This document shows, in pieces, positions 53,346 to 62,996 of a DNA stretch of 64,000 nt; the first letter of the stretch is position 1; each line of letters starts with the position of its first letter. A program made the translations under genes and the position numbers. The DNA comes from Halosimplex aquaticum (lineage in GTDB: Archaea > Halobacteriota > Halobacteria > Halobacteriales > Haloarculaceae): NCBI RefSeq assembly GCF_028747785.1, contig NZ_CP118158.1, forward strand, positions 1,302,001 through 1,366,000, read 5' to 3'. Below the pieces are notes generated by a model. The model saw only the letters and a program-made list of their open reading frames with translations. It did no database searches and had not been told where the DNA came from.

Positions 53346-56171
53346 ATGTCACACCAACCAAGAGGAGAATCGACAAGCAGACGATTCGCCGTGATCGGCA
53401 TCGTACTCCTGTTTCTGGTGAGTACTGCCGTCGCGGGCGCCGTGCAGTTAGACGGCACATCGGAGGCACCCGCCGACGCGGCACCGATCCAGGAGTCGTC
53501 CCAGAGCGGGTACGAAGGAACGATCAACCTGACAGACGCGGACGTGAAATACGCCGGTGAAGCCGCCAACGACACCGCCGGATGGACGGTTTCCAGCGCC
53601 GGCGACGTGAACGGCGACGGCGTCGACGACCTGATCATCGGCGCGCCGCGCAACAGTTCCGCCGGTCCGAACGCCGGCGCAGCGTACATCGTCTACGGCC
53701 CGGCCGATCCGGGGACAGTGAACCTCTCGGACGCCGACGTGACGCTCCGAGGCGTGAAAAACAACGACCTCGCCGGCTGGTCCGTCTCGACGGCGGGTGA
53801 CGTGAACGACGACGGCCTCTCCGACGTCGTCGTCGGCGCCCCGTACAACGACAGCGCCGCGCCGAACGCCGGCGCCGCCTACGTCGTCTACGGCAGCGAG
53901 TCGCTCCCGGCGACGATGAACCTCTCGGAGGCCGACGAAGTGCTGACCGGGACCGAGCCCTACGCGCTGGCGGGCTACTCCGTCTCGAACGTCAACACGA
54001 CCGGCGGGTACGATAACGTGATCGTCGGCGCGCCCTACGCGGACGAAGGCGGACACAATGCGGGCGCCGCCTACGTCGTCTCGGGCCTGACGCTCGTCGA
54101 ACAGCCCGGGAACACGATGAACCTCAGCGAAGCGAGCACGACCTTCGTCGGCGAGCAAAACGGCAGCTACGCCGGCTGGTCCGTCTCGACCGCAGGCGAC
54201 GTCGACGGCGACGGGGAGGAGAACGTCGTGATAGGAGCCCCGCGGTACAACGTCACCGCCGAAGAGTCCGAGACGGGCGAGGCGCTTAACCTCAGCGGCG
54301 CCGCGTACGTCGCGAACGCCGAGGACGGGGGCCAGGTCTCGCTGGCCGACGCGGCACTGACGTTGTTCGGCGCAGCGGAAGGAGACCGAGCCGGCTGGTC
54401 GGTCTCGGACGCGGGTGACGTCAACGACGACGGGTACCACGACGTCGTCGTCGGCGCCCCGTACAACGACTCGTACAACCGCACCGACGCCGGCGCCGCG
54501 TACGCCGTCTACGGCGGCACAGACGTCAGCGGCGAGATGTCGCTGGCCGACGCGGACGTCCGTATGGCCGGTGCAGGCGCGCTCGACCGCGCCGGCTGGT
54601 CCGTCTCCGCGGCCGGTTCGGGCGACGTGACGTGCGACGACATCGCCGACGTGCTCGTGGGCGCGCCCGGAAACGACACCACTGCGGAGAACGCCGGCGC
54701 GGCCTACCTCGTCTCCGGCAACGCGTCGCTGGACATGGACGTGAACCTCACGAACGCCGACGCGACGTTCTACGGGGAAGCCGAGGAGGACCGCGCGGGC
54801 TACGCCGTCTCCGAGGCCGGCGACATGAACGACGACGGCTTCGAGGACGTCTCCATCGGCGCTCCGTACAACGATTCGTACAACCGCACCGACGCCGGTG
54901 CGGCGTACCTGATCTTCAGCGACTGCAAAGAACCCGTCGGGGCCGAGACCGAGACGCCGACGGCCACGCCTACGGCAACGCCGACGCCGACCGCGACGCC
55001 GACGGCCACGCCAACGCCTACGGCCACGCCGACGCCGACCGCGACGCCGACGGCCACGCCAACGCCTACGGCCACGCCGACGCCGACCGCGACGCCAACG
55101 CCGACGCCGACCGCGACGCCAACGCCGACGGCCACGCCAACGCCGACGCCGACCGCGACGCCAACGCCGACGCCGACGGCCACGCCAACGCCAACGCCGA
55201 CGCCGACCGCGACGCCGACGCCGACCGCGACGCCAACGCCGACGGCCACGCCAACGCCGACGCCGACCGCGACGCCAACGCCGACGCCGACGGCCACGCC
55301 AACGCCAACGCCGACGCCGACCGCGACGCCGACGCCGACCGCGACGCCAACGCCGACGCCGACCGCGACGCCAACGCCGACGCCGACCGCGACGCCGACG
55401 CCGACCGCGACGCCGACGCCGACCGCGACGCCAACGCCGACGCCGACCGCGACGCCGACGCCGACCGCGACGCCAACGCCGACGCCGACGGCCACGCCAA
55501 CGCCGACGGCAACGCCGACTCCGACGCCAACGGCCACGCCAACGCCAACGCCGACGCCGACCGCGACGCCGACCGCGACGCCGACGCCGACCGCGACGCC
55601 GACGCCGACCGCGACGCCAACGCCGACGCCGACTGCAACGCCGACGCCGACGGCCACGCCAACGCCGACGCCGACGGCCACGCCAACGCCGACTCCGACG
55701 CCGACCGCGACGGCAACGCCGACTCCGACGCCGGATGAACCCCCCTCTATCGACTTCAGAGGCTGCAGTCAGGTCATCATCAGTGGCCTGGAGGAGGGTG
55801 ACGAAGTCCGAGTAGTGGCGGTCGGTAACGACGGGGAGGAAGCCTCGTTCACGACGACGATCGGCGAAGACCAGACCGAGCTCAGCGTCACCGCTGACGA
55901 CCCCGCCTTCGCCGGCCTCGACGAACCGAAGATCTACCAGGTGTACGTGAACGGTGACCTGATCGCGACCAACGACAACGTCGAGCAGAACGACCAGGGC
56001 CAGTACACGTGCGCCGGCGCTGGTAACGGGGGCAACGGGGGCAACGCGCCCGCCGGCGACCAGGCGGCGCTAGAGACGCTCTCGCAGTCGCCGCTGTTCC
56101 CGGTTCCCTTCGTCGGACTGATGGGAATCTCGCTCGCCGTGCTGGGGATGAGCCGGTTCCGCGAAGAGTAG
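53346..56171 (+). CDS. FG-GAP/integrin-alpha-like surface protein with Thr-Pro linker
   Basis: 941 residues. N-terminal signal ([20 protein letters not shown]) and seven FG-GAP blades between about 65 and 530, each near AGWSVS.AGDVN.DG..DVVVGAP. This builds a seven-bladed propeller that binds calcium. Blades 3 and 6 lack the DxDxDG-type loop. Residues about 537-797 are a 260-residue Thr-Pro-Ala repeat (DNA repeat 54955-55735), which projects the propeller from the surface. After it comes a Cys-bearing beta-domain ([15 protein letters not shown]) and a C-terminal helix with [20 protein letters not shown] and an acidic end. A paralog follows at 56569. Confidence 0.85.
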   Translation: MSHQPRGESTSRRFAVIGIVLLFLVSTAVAGAVQLDGTSEAPADAAPIQESSQSGYEGTINLTDADVKYAGEAANDTAGWTVSSAGDVNGDGVDDLIIGAPRNSSAGPNAGAAYIVYGPADPGTVNLSDADVTLRGVKNNDLAGWSVSTAGDVNDDGLSDVVVGAPYNDSAAPNAGAAYVVYGSESLPATMNLSEADEVLTGTEPYALAGYSVSNVNTTGGYDNVIVGAPYADEGGHNAGAAYVVSGLTLVEQPGNTMNLSEASTTFVGEQNGSYAGWSVSTAGDVDGDGEENVVIGAPRYNVTAEESETGEALNLSGAAYVANAEDGGQVSLADAALTLFGAAEGDRAGWSVSDAGDVNDDGYHDVVVGAPYNDSYNRTDAGAAYAVYGGTDVSGEMSLADADVRMAGAGALDRAGWSVSAAGSGDVTCDDIADVLVGAPGNDTTAENAGAAYLVSGNASLDMDVNLTNADATFYGEAEEDRAGYAVSEAGDMNDDGFEDVSIGAPYNDSYNRTDAGAAYLIFSDCKEPVGAETETPTATPTATPTPTATPTATPTPTATPTPTATPTATPTPTATPTPTATPTPTPTATPTPTATPTPTPTATPTPTPTATPTPTPTPTATPTPTATPTPTATPTPTPTATPTPTPTATPTPTPTPTATPTPTATPTPTPTATPTPTPTATPTPTATPTPTATPTPTPTATPTPTATPTPTPTATPTPTATPTPTPTATPTPTPTPTATPTATPTPTATPTPTATPTPTPTATPTPTATPTPTPTATPTPTPTPTATATPTPTPDEPPSIDFRGCSQVIISGLEEGDEVRVVAVGNDGEEASFTTTIGEDQTELSVTADDPAFAGLDEPKIYQVYVNGDLIATNDNVEQNDQGQYTCAGAGNGGNGGNAPAGDQAALETLSQSPLFPVPFVGLMGISLAVLGMSRFREE
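54955..55735 (+). repeat. Thr-Pro/Thr-Ala minisatellite inside the FG-GAP gene
   Basis: About 780 bp built from 6-nt steps (acgccg, acggcc, acgcca, accgcg) that stay in frame and encode TP/TA pairs. Longer units (for example 24-60 bp) recur in blocks, suggesting expansion by unequal exchange or slippage. The reading frame of the antisense strand is also open over most of it, as expected from such repeats. Confidence 0.9.
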
Positions 56172-56189
56172 CGACCCGATCCGACCCTA

Positions 56190-56200
56190 TTTTTTCGGCC
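56190..56200 (+). terminator. T-rich archaeal terminator candidate
   Basis: tattttttcg lies 20-30 nt after the stop at 56171, in otherwise GC-rich DNA; oligo-T is the usual archaeal termination signal. Confidence 0.5.
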
Positions 56201-56344
56201 CGACGTCGCCGCGGCCGGACCGAGGACTACCCGTCGAAGCGGCCCGGATGGAGGGCTACCGTTGAACCGTTCACGTGCTCGTACTGCGACGAAGACGGAG
56301 TTCAATCGCGCCTCGACCGCGGCCTGCTCTATCGCCGTAATCGC

Positions 56345-56372
56345 GAGACGGCGCCGACAAATTCCGCCTTTC
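56345..56372 (+). promoter_or_regulatory. shared upstream element, copy 2
   Basis: Matches 23 of 28 bases of the copy at 53131-53158; it lies 224 nt before ATG 56569. Confidence 0.55.
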
Positions 56373-56514
56373 CGTGGCCGTTCGACGGGTGTGAGCGGCC
56401 CGACGAGCAGCTGTCTCGACGCCGACTGCGAACGGCGGATGGGCCAGTCGGAACAGTCGGGAGCGTTCACTTGCAGAGCGGGTAACGTCGCGTTGTCTTG
56501 CGGTCGCTCCGAGG

Positions 56515-56541
56515 TTACTCGCGATGGTCTCTGAATAACAA
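56515..56541 (+). promoter_or_regulatory. shared promoter boxes, copy 2
   Basis: ttactc, tggt and aataacaa at the same spacing as the copy at 53291-53317; the last box begins 35 nt before ATG 56569. Confidence 0.6.
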
Positions 56542-56568
56542 CGAAAGGGCTGTTCGTGCGTCCGATGC

Positions 56569-59031
56569 ATGTCAGACGAATCACCATCGAGAGACGGACC
56601 CGCGCGCGGCCGGCTGTTCGTGGTCGGCGTCGTCGCGCTGGTCCTGTTGAGCACAGTCGTCGCCGGTGCGGTCGACCTCGGAACGGCAGGGGGACCGTCG
56701 GCGACAGCCGAGAACGAGGCGTCCGCCGCGCAGGCACAGCCGGGAGGTTTCGCGGACTCGACGAATCTCTCCGACGCCGACGCGACGCTCTACGGCGAAG
56801 GGGTCAACGACACCGCGGGCCTGTCGGTCGCGAACGCGGGCGACGTGAACGGCGACGGCGTATCCGACCTGATCGTCGGCGCGCCGCGCAACAGTTCCGT
56901 CGCTCCGAACGCGGGCGCAGCGTACATCGTCTACGGCCCCGCGGCGCCGGGGGACGTGAACCTCTCCGACGCCGACGTGGTGCTGCGGGCCCCCGAGAAC
57001 AACGAGCTGGCCGGCTGGTCGGTGTCGACGGCGGGCGACGTGAACGACGACGGCCTCGCCGACGTCGTCGTCGGCGCGCCGTACAGCGACAACGCCACCG
57101 GGAACGGCGGCGCCGCGTACGTGATCTACGGCAACGAGTCGCTCCCGTCGGCGATGAACCTCTCCGACGCCGACGCGGTGCTGGCCGGCACGGCCGACGA
57201 CGGCCTCGCGGGCTACTCCGTCGCGGCCGTGAACGGAACGAACGGGACCGACGCCGTCGCCGTCGGCGCGCCGTACGCCAACACCACCGGGATTAACGCC
57301 GGCGCCGCGTACGTCGTCGATGGCGACACCATCGCCGACTCGCCCGGCGCTCGGGTGAACCTCTCGAACGCCGACGCGACGTTCGTCGGCGAACGCAACG
57401 GCAGCCTCGCCGGCTGGTCGGTCGCGGACGCGGGCGACGTGAACGACGACGGCGCCACGGAACTGGCCGTCGGCGCGCCCGGGTACAACGCCACCGCCGG
57501 CGCGGTGGGCGAGGGAACGCCCGAACGGCTGAACCGCACCGGCGCGGCGTACGTCGTCGACGCCTCCGCGTCGGGCAACACCTCCCTGGCTGACGCGACG
57601 GCGACCTACGTCGGCGTCTCCGAGGGCGATCAGGCGGGCTGGTCGGTCGCCGGCGCGGGCGACGTGAACAACGACAGCGTCGACGACCTCGTCGTCGGCG
57701 CTCCCTACAACGACTCGAACAACCGGACGGACTCCGGCGCGGCCTACGTCGTCTACGGCGGCGAAGACCTCGGTGACGAGGGCGTCGGCGCGATGACGCT
57801 CGCCGATGCCGACGTCCGCCTGGCCGGTCCGGGCGCGCTCGACCGCGCGGGCTGGTCGGTCTCGTCGTACGGCGCGAACGGCACGGGTTGCGACGCCGCG
57901 AGCGACGTGCTCGTGGGCGCGCCGTACAACGACACCGCCGCCGAGAACGCGGGTGCGGCCTACCTCGTCACGGGCGGCGAAACCCTCGGCGATAGCGTGA
58001 ACCTCTCCGACGCCGACGCGCGGTTCCTCGGCGCCGGCGCAGACGACCGGGCCGGGTACGCCGTCGCCGACGCCGGTGACTTCTTCGACGACGGGACGGC
58101 AGATCTCGTCGTGGGCGCGCCCTTCAACGACTCGCTGAACCGCACCAACGCTGGCGCGGCGTACGCGCTCAGTGCCGACTGTCCCGAGACGGTCGCGTCC
58201 GAGACCGAGGCCCCGGAGACGGAATCGCCCGACCAGACGGACACTGGGACGGACACCGACACCGGAACGGAGACCGACACGGCGACGGAGACCGGAACAG
58301 AGAACGCCACGGCGACGGATAACGCCACGGCGACGGATAACGCCACGACCACGGGGACGGAGACGCCGGTCGCTCCGGAGACGGAGACCGACACGGCGAC
58401 CGACACCGTCACCGAGACGCCGGCCAACGGCACGGCGACCGACACGCCCACGCAGACGACCGAAGGGCCCGGCGCCGAACCCGAGGACGGGATCAGCTTC
58501 GTGGCCTTCTGCTTCGACTCCGACCAGACCGATCGGCGGGTACTCATCATCAACAGCGTCCAGGACAACACCGAGGGCGAACCGATGACGGTCAACTACC
58601 GGGAAGGCGGCCCCGGCATGGGACCGGAGTCGGTCGTCCACCAGGTCGGATCCACCCTCTACGAGCAGTCCGGGAGTCCGGGAGTCGTCGAGGCCGGTGA
58701 GGGAACCGACGTGAGCGACGACCGCTCCGCGAGCAGTCCCTGCCCCGCCGGCCAGACCCAGCTGCGGTTCTCGGACGACGAACTGCACCGCGGGTCGATC
58801 AAGGCCTACCCCGACGACGCCGACACGGGCGACGACGGGGGAACGGACACTCCCGACGAGGAGACCGAAACGCCTGACGACGGCGACGACGGCGGCGCGG
58901 GCAACGCGCCCGCCGGCGAGCAGACGGCGCTGGAGGCCCTCTCCACCTCGCCGCTGTTCCCCCTCCCGTTCGTCGGCCTGATGGGTCTCTCGCTGGCCGT
59001 GCTGGCGACGGCACGCACTCGCGAGGAGTAA
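56569..59031 (+). CDS. FG-GAP/integrin-alpha-like surface protein, paralog with Thr-Glu/Asp linker
   Basis: 820 residues, tandem paralog of the gene at 53346. N-terminal signal (RLFVVGVVALVLLSTVVAG), seven FG-GAP blades (about 60-540) with the same gaps: blades 3 and 6 lack the calcium loop. The linker (about 545-635) is not Thr-Pro but acidic (TDTDTGTETDTATET). The next domain (SFVAFCFDSDQTDRRVLIIN) differs from the paralog. The C-terminus again ends SPLFPLPFVGLMGLSLAVLA plus an acidic tail. Shared blades and anchor imply one ancestral duplication followed by linker swap. Confidence 0.83.
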   Translation: MSDESPSRDGPARGRLFVVGVVALVLLSTVVAGAVDLGTAGGPSATAENEASAAQAQPGGFADSTNLSDADATLYGEGVNDTAGLSVANAGDVNGDGVSDLIVGAPRNSSVAPNAGAAYIVYGPAAPGDVNLSDADVVLRAPENNELAGWSVSTAGDVNDDGLADVVVGAPYSDNATGNGGAAYVIYGNESLPSAMNLSDADAVLAGTADDGLAGYSVAAVNGTNGTDAVAVGAPYANTTGINAGAAYVVDGDTIADSPGARVNLSNADATFVGERNGSLAGWSVADAGDVNDDGATELAVGAPGYNATAGAVGEGTPERLNRTGAAYVVDASASGNTSLADATATYVGVSEGDQAGWSVAGAGDVNNDSVDDLVVGAPYNDSNNRTDSGAAYVVYGGEDLGDEGVGAMTLADADVRLAGPGALDRAGWSVSSYGANGTGCDAASDVLVGAPYNDTAAENAGAAYLVTGGETLGDSVNLSDADARFLGAGADDRAGYAVADAGDFFDDGTADLVVGAPFNDSLNRTNAGAAYALSADCPETVASETEAPETESPDQTDTGTDTDTGTETDTATETGTENATATDNATATDNATTTGTETPVAPETETDTATDTVTETPANGTATDTPTQTTEGPGAEPEDGISFVAFCFDSDQTDRRVLIINSVQDNTEGEPMTVNYREGGPGMGPESVVHQVGSTLYEQSGSPGVVEAGEGTDVSDDRSASSPCPAGQTQLRFSDDELHRGSIKAYPDDADTGDDGGTDTPDEETETPDDGDDGGAGNAPAGEQTALEALSTSPLFPLPFVGLMGLSLAVLATARTREE

Positions 59032-59073
59032 CGAGTCCGGGACGAGGCCCCGGAATCGGCCGACCGACACTAC

Positions 59074-59082
59074 TTTTTTATC
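59074..59082 (+). promoter_or_regulatory. TATA-like box for the membrane gene at 59105
   Basis: ttttttatc is centred about 27 nt before ATG 59105. Confidence 0.6.
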
Positions 59083-59104
59083 GATACGGTGACACGCTCT
59101 GTCA

Positions 59105-59620
59105 ATGGCGACGGAGCGCGGTGCCCTGGTAACGCACTTCGAGGACCCGAGAGCGCTCGTGTTCGGGGACCGTCGGCGGAACACGCTGCTGGCGGTCGCG
59201 CTGGCCCTCGTCCTGGCGGCGCTGAGCGCAGCGGTCGACTACCTCGCGCTCCAGGCGGTCGTGAACGGGCAGACCGACCTCCGTCTCGCGGTCGAACTGG
59301 CCGCGGTCTTCGCGATGCGGACGCCGGTCGGCTACCTGCTTGTCGTCGCGATCGCGGCGGGGCACGCGGCCGGCAACCGCGGGTACCTGCCGACGGTCCT
59401 CCTGGCGAGTGCGCTCCGCGCGGGCGACGCGGTCTTCTACGTCGCCGATATGCGCGTCCTGTTGGAGTCGGCTGTCGAACTCGGTGGCGCGACGATCGCC
59501 GTCGGGTTCCGGCCGTACTTCCTCGCCGACCATCCCCCGGAGGTGCTCGTCTACTCGACCGTGGGCTTCGCGCTCGGTCTCCTGGTACGCCGACGGCTCC
59601 GGAACGGCGCGAATGCGTGA
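59105..59620 (+). CDS. four-helix membrane protein
   Basis: 171 residues. Four predicted membrane helices (about 27-48, 60-80, 86-106, 140-160) with Arg/Asp in the loops (MRVLLESAVELGGATIAVGFRPYF). No family that I recognise. It is followed after 42 nt by the helicase gene on the same strand, so the two may share an mRNA. Confidence 0.68.
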   Translation: MATERGALVTHFEDPRALVFGDRRRNTLLAVALALVLAALSAAVDYLALQAVVNGQTDLRLAVELAAVFAMRTPVGYLLVVAIAAGHAAGNRGYLPTVLLASALRAGDAVFYVADMRVLLESAVELGGATIAVGFRPYFLADHPPEVLVYSTVGFALGLLVRRRLRNGANA

Positions 59621-59662
59621 GGCGCAACCGCTTTTGCGACGCTCGCCAAGGACCCTGTAGAC

Positions 59663-62035
59663 GTGGACGAGACGATCCGCTGGCTCCAGGGGCGGCCGTA
59701 CTACGACGGACAGATCGCCGAGCGGCGCGTGATACCGGGCCGCGAGGCGACCTTCGCCGACGTGGACCTCGACTCGCGGCTCGTCAGCGCGCTCGAATCG
59801 GACGGCGTCGAGCGCCTGTACGACCACCAGGCCAGCGCCGTCTCGGCCGTCCGCGGGGGCGACAACGTCGTTCTCGCGACGCCGACGGCCAGCGGGAAGT
59901 CCCTCGCCTACACCGTCCCCGCCTTCGAGCGCGCGCTCGACGAGCGGGCGACGACCCTCTATATCGCGCCGCAGGTCGCGCTCATCAACGACCAGGAGGA
60001 GACCCTCTCCGATCTGGCCCACGGGCTGGGCTTCGCCTCGGGCGTCTCCGTCGCGCAGTACACCGGCCGACAGGACCGCAAAGAGAAGGAGGCGATCCGC
60101 GAGCGCCAGCCGACGGTCCTGCTGACGACGCCCGACATGCTCCACTACGGGATCATGCCGCACGCCCACCGGCTGTGGGACTGGTTCTTCGAGCGCCTGG
60201 AGACCGTGGTGATCGACGAGGTCCACGAGTACCGCGGCGTCTTCGGTAGTCACGTGGCCATGGTGTTCCGGCGCCTCCAGCGCATCTGCGAGCGCTTCGA
60301 CGCCGGTGACGAGCGACGCTCGTCATCTCGGGGGACCGGGTCCCCCGGCGACCCCGACTGGGTCTGCTGCTCGGCGACGATCGGAAACCCGGTCGACCAC
60401 GCCGCGACCGTCACGGGGCAGTCGCCCGACTCGTTCCGACTCGTCGACGAGGACACCAGCGCCACGGGACCGACCCACTGGCTGTTCTGGAACCCGCCCG
60501 AGTACGACGCCGGCGAGGGGTTCGGGAGCGGCCGCCGCCGCTCCAGTCACGTCGAGACCAAGCGGCTGTTCGTCGATCTGGTCGCCCGCGGCTACCAGAC
60601 CGTCGCGTTCACCCGGTCCCGGCAGGTCGCCGAGCGCTACGCGACCGACAGCGCGAGCGACCTGCGCGACCGGGGCGAACACGAGGCGGCCAGGAACGTG
60701 CACGCCTACCAGGCGGCGCTCACCGACGAGCGCCGCGGCGAGATCGAGGACGGCCTCGACTCCGGCGAGGTCCGCGGCGTCTGGAGCACGAACGCGCTCG
60801 AACTCGGCGTCGACATCGGCGGCCTCGACGTCGTCCTGCTGGACGGCTACCCCGGCACGCGGATGGCCGCCTTCCAGCAGGGCGGCCGGGCGGGCCGGGG
60901 CACCGACCCCTCGCTCGTCGCGATGGTGGCCGGCGAGGACCAGCTGGACCAGTACCTGATGGCCCACCCGCGGGACTTCTTCGAGAACGACCCCGAGGAG
61001 GCAATCTCGAATCCCGAGAACGAACACCTCCTGCCGGACCACGTGCGCGCGGCCGCACGCGAGAACTGGCTCCGATCCGGCGACGACAGGTACTTCGGCG
61101 AGCCGTTCCCCGACGTGGTCGCCGACCTGACCGAGGCGGGCGACCTCGACCGGCGGACGACCGACGCGGGCCTGCGCTGGCTCTACGACGGCGAGGGCAG
61201 CCCCCAGCACGAGATGAGCCTGCGGACCATCGGCGATCGCGAGGTGCAACTTCGAGACCGCCGGAACGGGAACCGCATCGCGACGCTCTCGTTCGCGGAC
61301 GCGCTACGCGACGCTCACCCCGGCGCGATCTACCATCATCAGGGCCAGGACTTCGAGGTAGTCGATCTGGACCTGCGTAACGACGTCGCGGACCTCGCGC
61401 CCGTGCGCCCGAACTACTACACGCAGGTGCTCCACGACAAGACGATCACCGTCGAGGAGGACCGCCGGGAACAGGTCCTGTCGACCCACGACGAGGTGAC
61501 CGTCCGGTTCGCGGACGTGAGCATGCGCAAGCAGATAACCGGCTTCGAGCGTTACGACCGCCAGAGCGGCGAGCCGATCGGTCGCGAGGCGCTCGAGTTG
61601 CCCGAGACGACGCTGGACACCGAGGCGCTCTACTTCACCGTCCCCGGCGAAATCGAGCGGGAGATTCGAGCGGCGGGAGACGGCCCCGACGCGTTCCCGG
61701 GCGCGATCCACGCGGCCGAACACGGCATGATCTCGCTCTTTCCGCTCTCGTTCCTCTGCGACCGCCGGGACGTGGGCGGGCTCTCGACGCCCCGGCACCC
61801 GCACACTGACTGCGCGACGATCTTCGTCTACGACGGCTATCCCGGCGGCGTCGGGCTGACCGAGCGCGCCTACGAGACCGTCGTCGACCTGATGGGGCGG
61901 ACGCTGGGCATGCTCCGGGACTGCCCCTGCGAGTCGGGCTGTCCGGCCTGCGTCCAGTCGCCCCACTGCGGGAACGCCAACGACCCCCTGGAGAAGGGGC
62001 TCGCCGCCGACCTGCTCGCCGCCCTCGTCGAGTAG
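59663..62035 (+). CDS. DEAD/DEAH-box helicase, MrfA/YprA-Hrq1-like (DUF1998)
   Basis: 790 residues, starting GTG 59663. Superfamily 2 helicase motifs: LYDHQASAV (Q-like), TPTASGKS (Walker A), VIDEVHEYRG (DEVH), CSATIGNP (motif III), then STNALELGVDIGGLD and QQGGRAGRG (motifs V and VI). The C-terminus has the cysteine cluster CPCESGCPACVQSPHC of the DUF1998 type, as in B. subtilis MrfA, which repairs mitomycin crosslinks with MrfB. No MrfB-like gene is near. An in-frame palindromic insert sits at residues about 213-229 (see the repeat at 60307). Confidence 0.93.
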   Translation: MDETIRWLQGRPYYDGQIAERRVIPGREATFADVDLDSRLVSALESDGVERLYDHQASAVSAVRGGDNVVLATPTASGKSLAYTVPAFERALDERATTLYIAPQVALINDQEETLSDLAHGLGFASGVSVAQYTGRQDRKEKEAIRERQPTVLLTTPDMLHYGIMPHAHRLWDWFFERLETVVIDEVHEYRGVFGSHVAMVFRRLQRICERFDAGDERRSSSRGTGSPGDPDWVCCSATIGNPVDHAATVTGQSPDSFRLVDEDTSATGPTHWLFWNPPEYDAGEGFGSGRRRSSHVETKRLFVDLVARGYQTVAFTRSRQVAERYATDSASDLRDRGEHEAARNVHAYQAALTDERRGEIEDGLDSGEVRGVWSTNALELGVDIGGLDVVLLDGYPGTRMAAFQQGGRAGRGTDPSLVAMVAGEDQLDQYLMAHPRDFFENDPEEAISNPENEHLLPDHVRAAARENWLRSGDDRYFGEPFPDVVADLTEAGDLDRRTTDAGLRWLYDGEGSPQHEMSLRTIGDREVQLRDRRNGNRIATLSFADALRDAHPGAIYHHQGQDFEVVDLDLRNDVADLAPVRPNYYTQVLHDKTITVEEDRREQVLSTHDEVTVRFADVSMRKQITGFERYDRQSGEPIGREALELPETTLDTEALYFTVPGEIEREIRAAGDGPDAFPGAIHAAEHGMISLFPLSFLCDRRDVGGLSTPRHPHTDCATIFVYDGYPGGVGLTERAYETVVDLMGRTLGMLRDCPCESGCPACVQSPHCGNANDPLEKGLAADLLAALVE
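60307..60347 (+). repeat. palindromic insert inside the helicase gene
   Basis: Two hairpins: 60307-60325, a perfect 9-bp dyad with a single-base loop (tgacgagcg-a-cgctcgtca), and 60329-60347, a perfect 8-bp dyad with loop cgg (cgggggac-cgg-gtcccccg). They translate in frame to GDERRSSSRGTGSPG, an extra segment between conserved helicase blocks, and no stop is created. Confidence 0.75.
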
Positions 62036-62386
62036 CGCGGCCTTATCCGACTGAACCGCTTCGGACGAGCGAGCGAAGTATTCCGTTCAGATGCTCTCTA
62101 ACGGAAGATCTGACCGCCGAAACGGTCCGTACACTGACTGTTTCGACCGTTGCAAGCGTCAGGCCCGACTGTTGCAGCGGTTTCACGACCCCGATCGGGA
62201 GACTGCGTCAGACGCGGCCACGTCGTGGGGTTGCGGGGCTCCGGAGGGAGGGAAAACCGTGGGGAACGATGACAACGGTCGGGACGTGTTTGCGGTACTT
62301 TGGCACTCTCGGGCCTAGCAGAGAGCACGGGGCACGGTGGACGAGACCGGCGACCAGATCGCCTCTGAGCCCCTGCCAGGCCAACC
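62036..62386. other. intergenic region (351 nt)
   Basis: No frame of coding quality or RNA gene is visible. The core gac(c/t)gttgca occurs twice close together (near 62148 and 62167). The last 30 nt carry the start of the next gene; no clear TATA box is found. Confidence 0.4.
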
Positions 62387-62803
62387 ATGTCAGACACGCA
62401 CTCGCGAACCCGACCGGCTCGCAACCGTCCGAGGCCACACTCGAGCGAAATCGAGACGATGCACGACGTCTTCTCGGACTGGGAGCGTCGCGCGATACTC
62501 TACTACCTGCAGGAACACGGCGGCCGCGCGACCGTCGAGGAGGTGGCGGCCCACCTCGTCGGCTGGTGGGACGGCGACGACAGCCCGGCCGCGACGGACG
62601 AGGACGCGGTGGCACGCGTCAGGGACCGGCTCGGGTGCGCACACCTGTTGAAACTCGACGAGTTCGGGGTCGTCGCGTACGACGCCCGGAGAGAGACCGT
62701 CCGCCTCGACGAGGAGATGAAACTCTCGATCAGCGAACCCTGGTCGGACCTGCCGGAGGAGACGCAGCCGACCCGACTGGTCGGCGAGGCGTCGCGGCGG
62801 TAG
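62387..62803 (+). CDS. DUF7344-like winged-helix protein
   Basis: 138 residues from ATG 62387 (MSDTHSRTRPARNRPRP). After a basic disordered head, the core reads WERRAILYYLQEHGGRATVEEVAAHLVGWW, then VRDRLGCAHLLKLDEFGVVAYDARRETV: a winged helix as in haloarchaeal DUF7344 regulators. Probably a DNA-binding regulator. It stands between the helicase and the surface protein, and its target is unknown. Confidence 0.8.
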   Translation: MSDTHSRTRPARNRPRPHSSEIETMHDVFSDWERRAILYYLQEHGGRATVEEVAAHLVGWWDGDDSPAATDEDAVARVRDRLGCAHLLKLDEFGVVAYDARRETVRLDEEMKLSISEPWSDLPEETQPTRLVGEASRR

Positions 62804-62976
62804 TCCGGCGACCGTCGCCCACCCTCCACAGGGACGAGGTTCTCACCCCTTCTCGTGCCGTCGGTCGCTCGACGGTCGTCCCTCGTCGGCGAACGCGGCC
62901 CGTTCACCGACGACCGTCTGCAGACCGGTATGCAGTGATTTCGGCACGGAAAGGTGGCCATACCCTTCCGGTGGGG

Positions 62977-62996
62977 GCGTAAGGTTCCTAACGCCA
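62977..62996. promoter_or_regulatory. 20-bp dyad upstream of the surface protein
   Basis: ggcgtaaggttcctaacgcc has arms that pair with two mismatches. It is about 100 nt before ATG 63097. It may be an operator, for example for a winged-helix regulator, but no promoter box is placed with confidence. Confidence 0.35.

Larger units (their letters stand above)
56172..56568. other. intergenic region between the two FG-GAP genes (397 nt)
   Basis: Holds a T6 run right after the first gene (56190-56198, terminator-like), the 28-bp element at 56345-56372 and the promoter boxes at 56515-56541. No gene is seen. Confidence 0.6.

Noticed and set aside
54800..55681. Long antisense frame (293 codons) over the Thr-Pro repeat, reading Val-Gly-Ala repeats
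   Set aside because: It is the forced antisense reading of a 6-nt repeat without stops; no start signal or other support.
53346..56171. CRISPR-like array in the repeat region
   Set aside because: The repeats are in-frame coding 6-mers without spacers; no cas genes are near.
62091..62318. 75-codon frame after the helicase
   Set aside because: Codon use and composition are not haloarchaeal-coding and no motif or start signal is seen.
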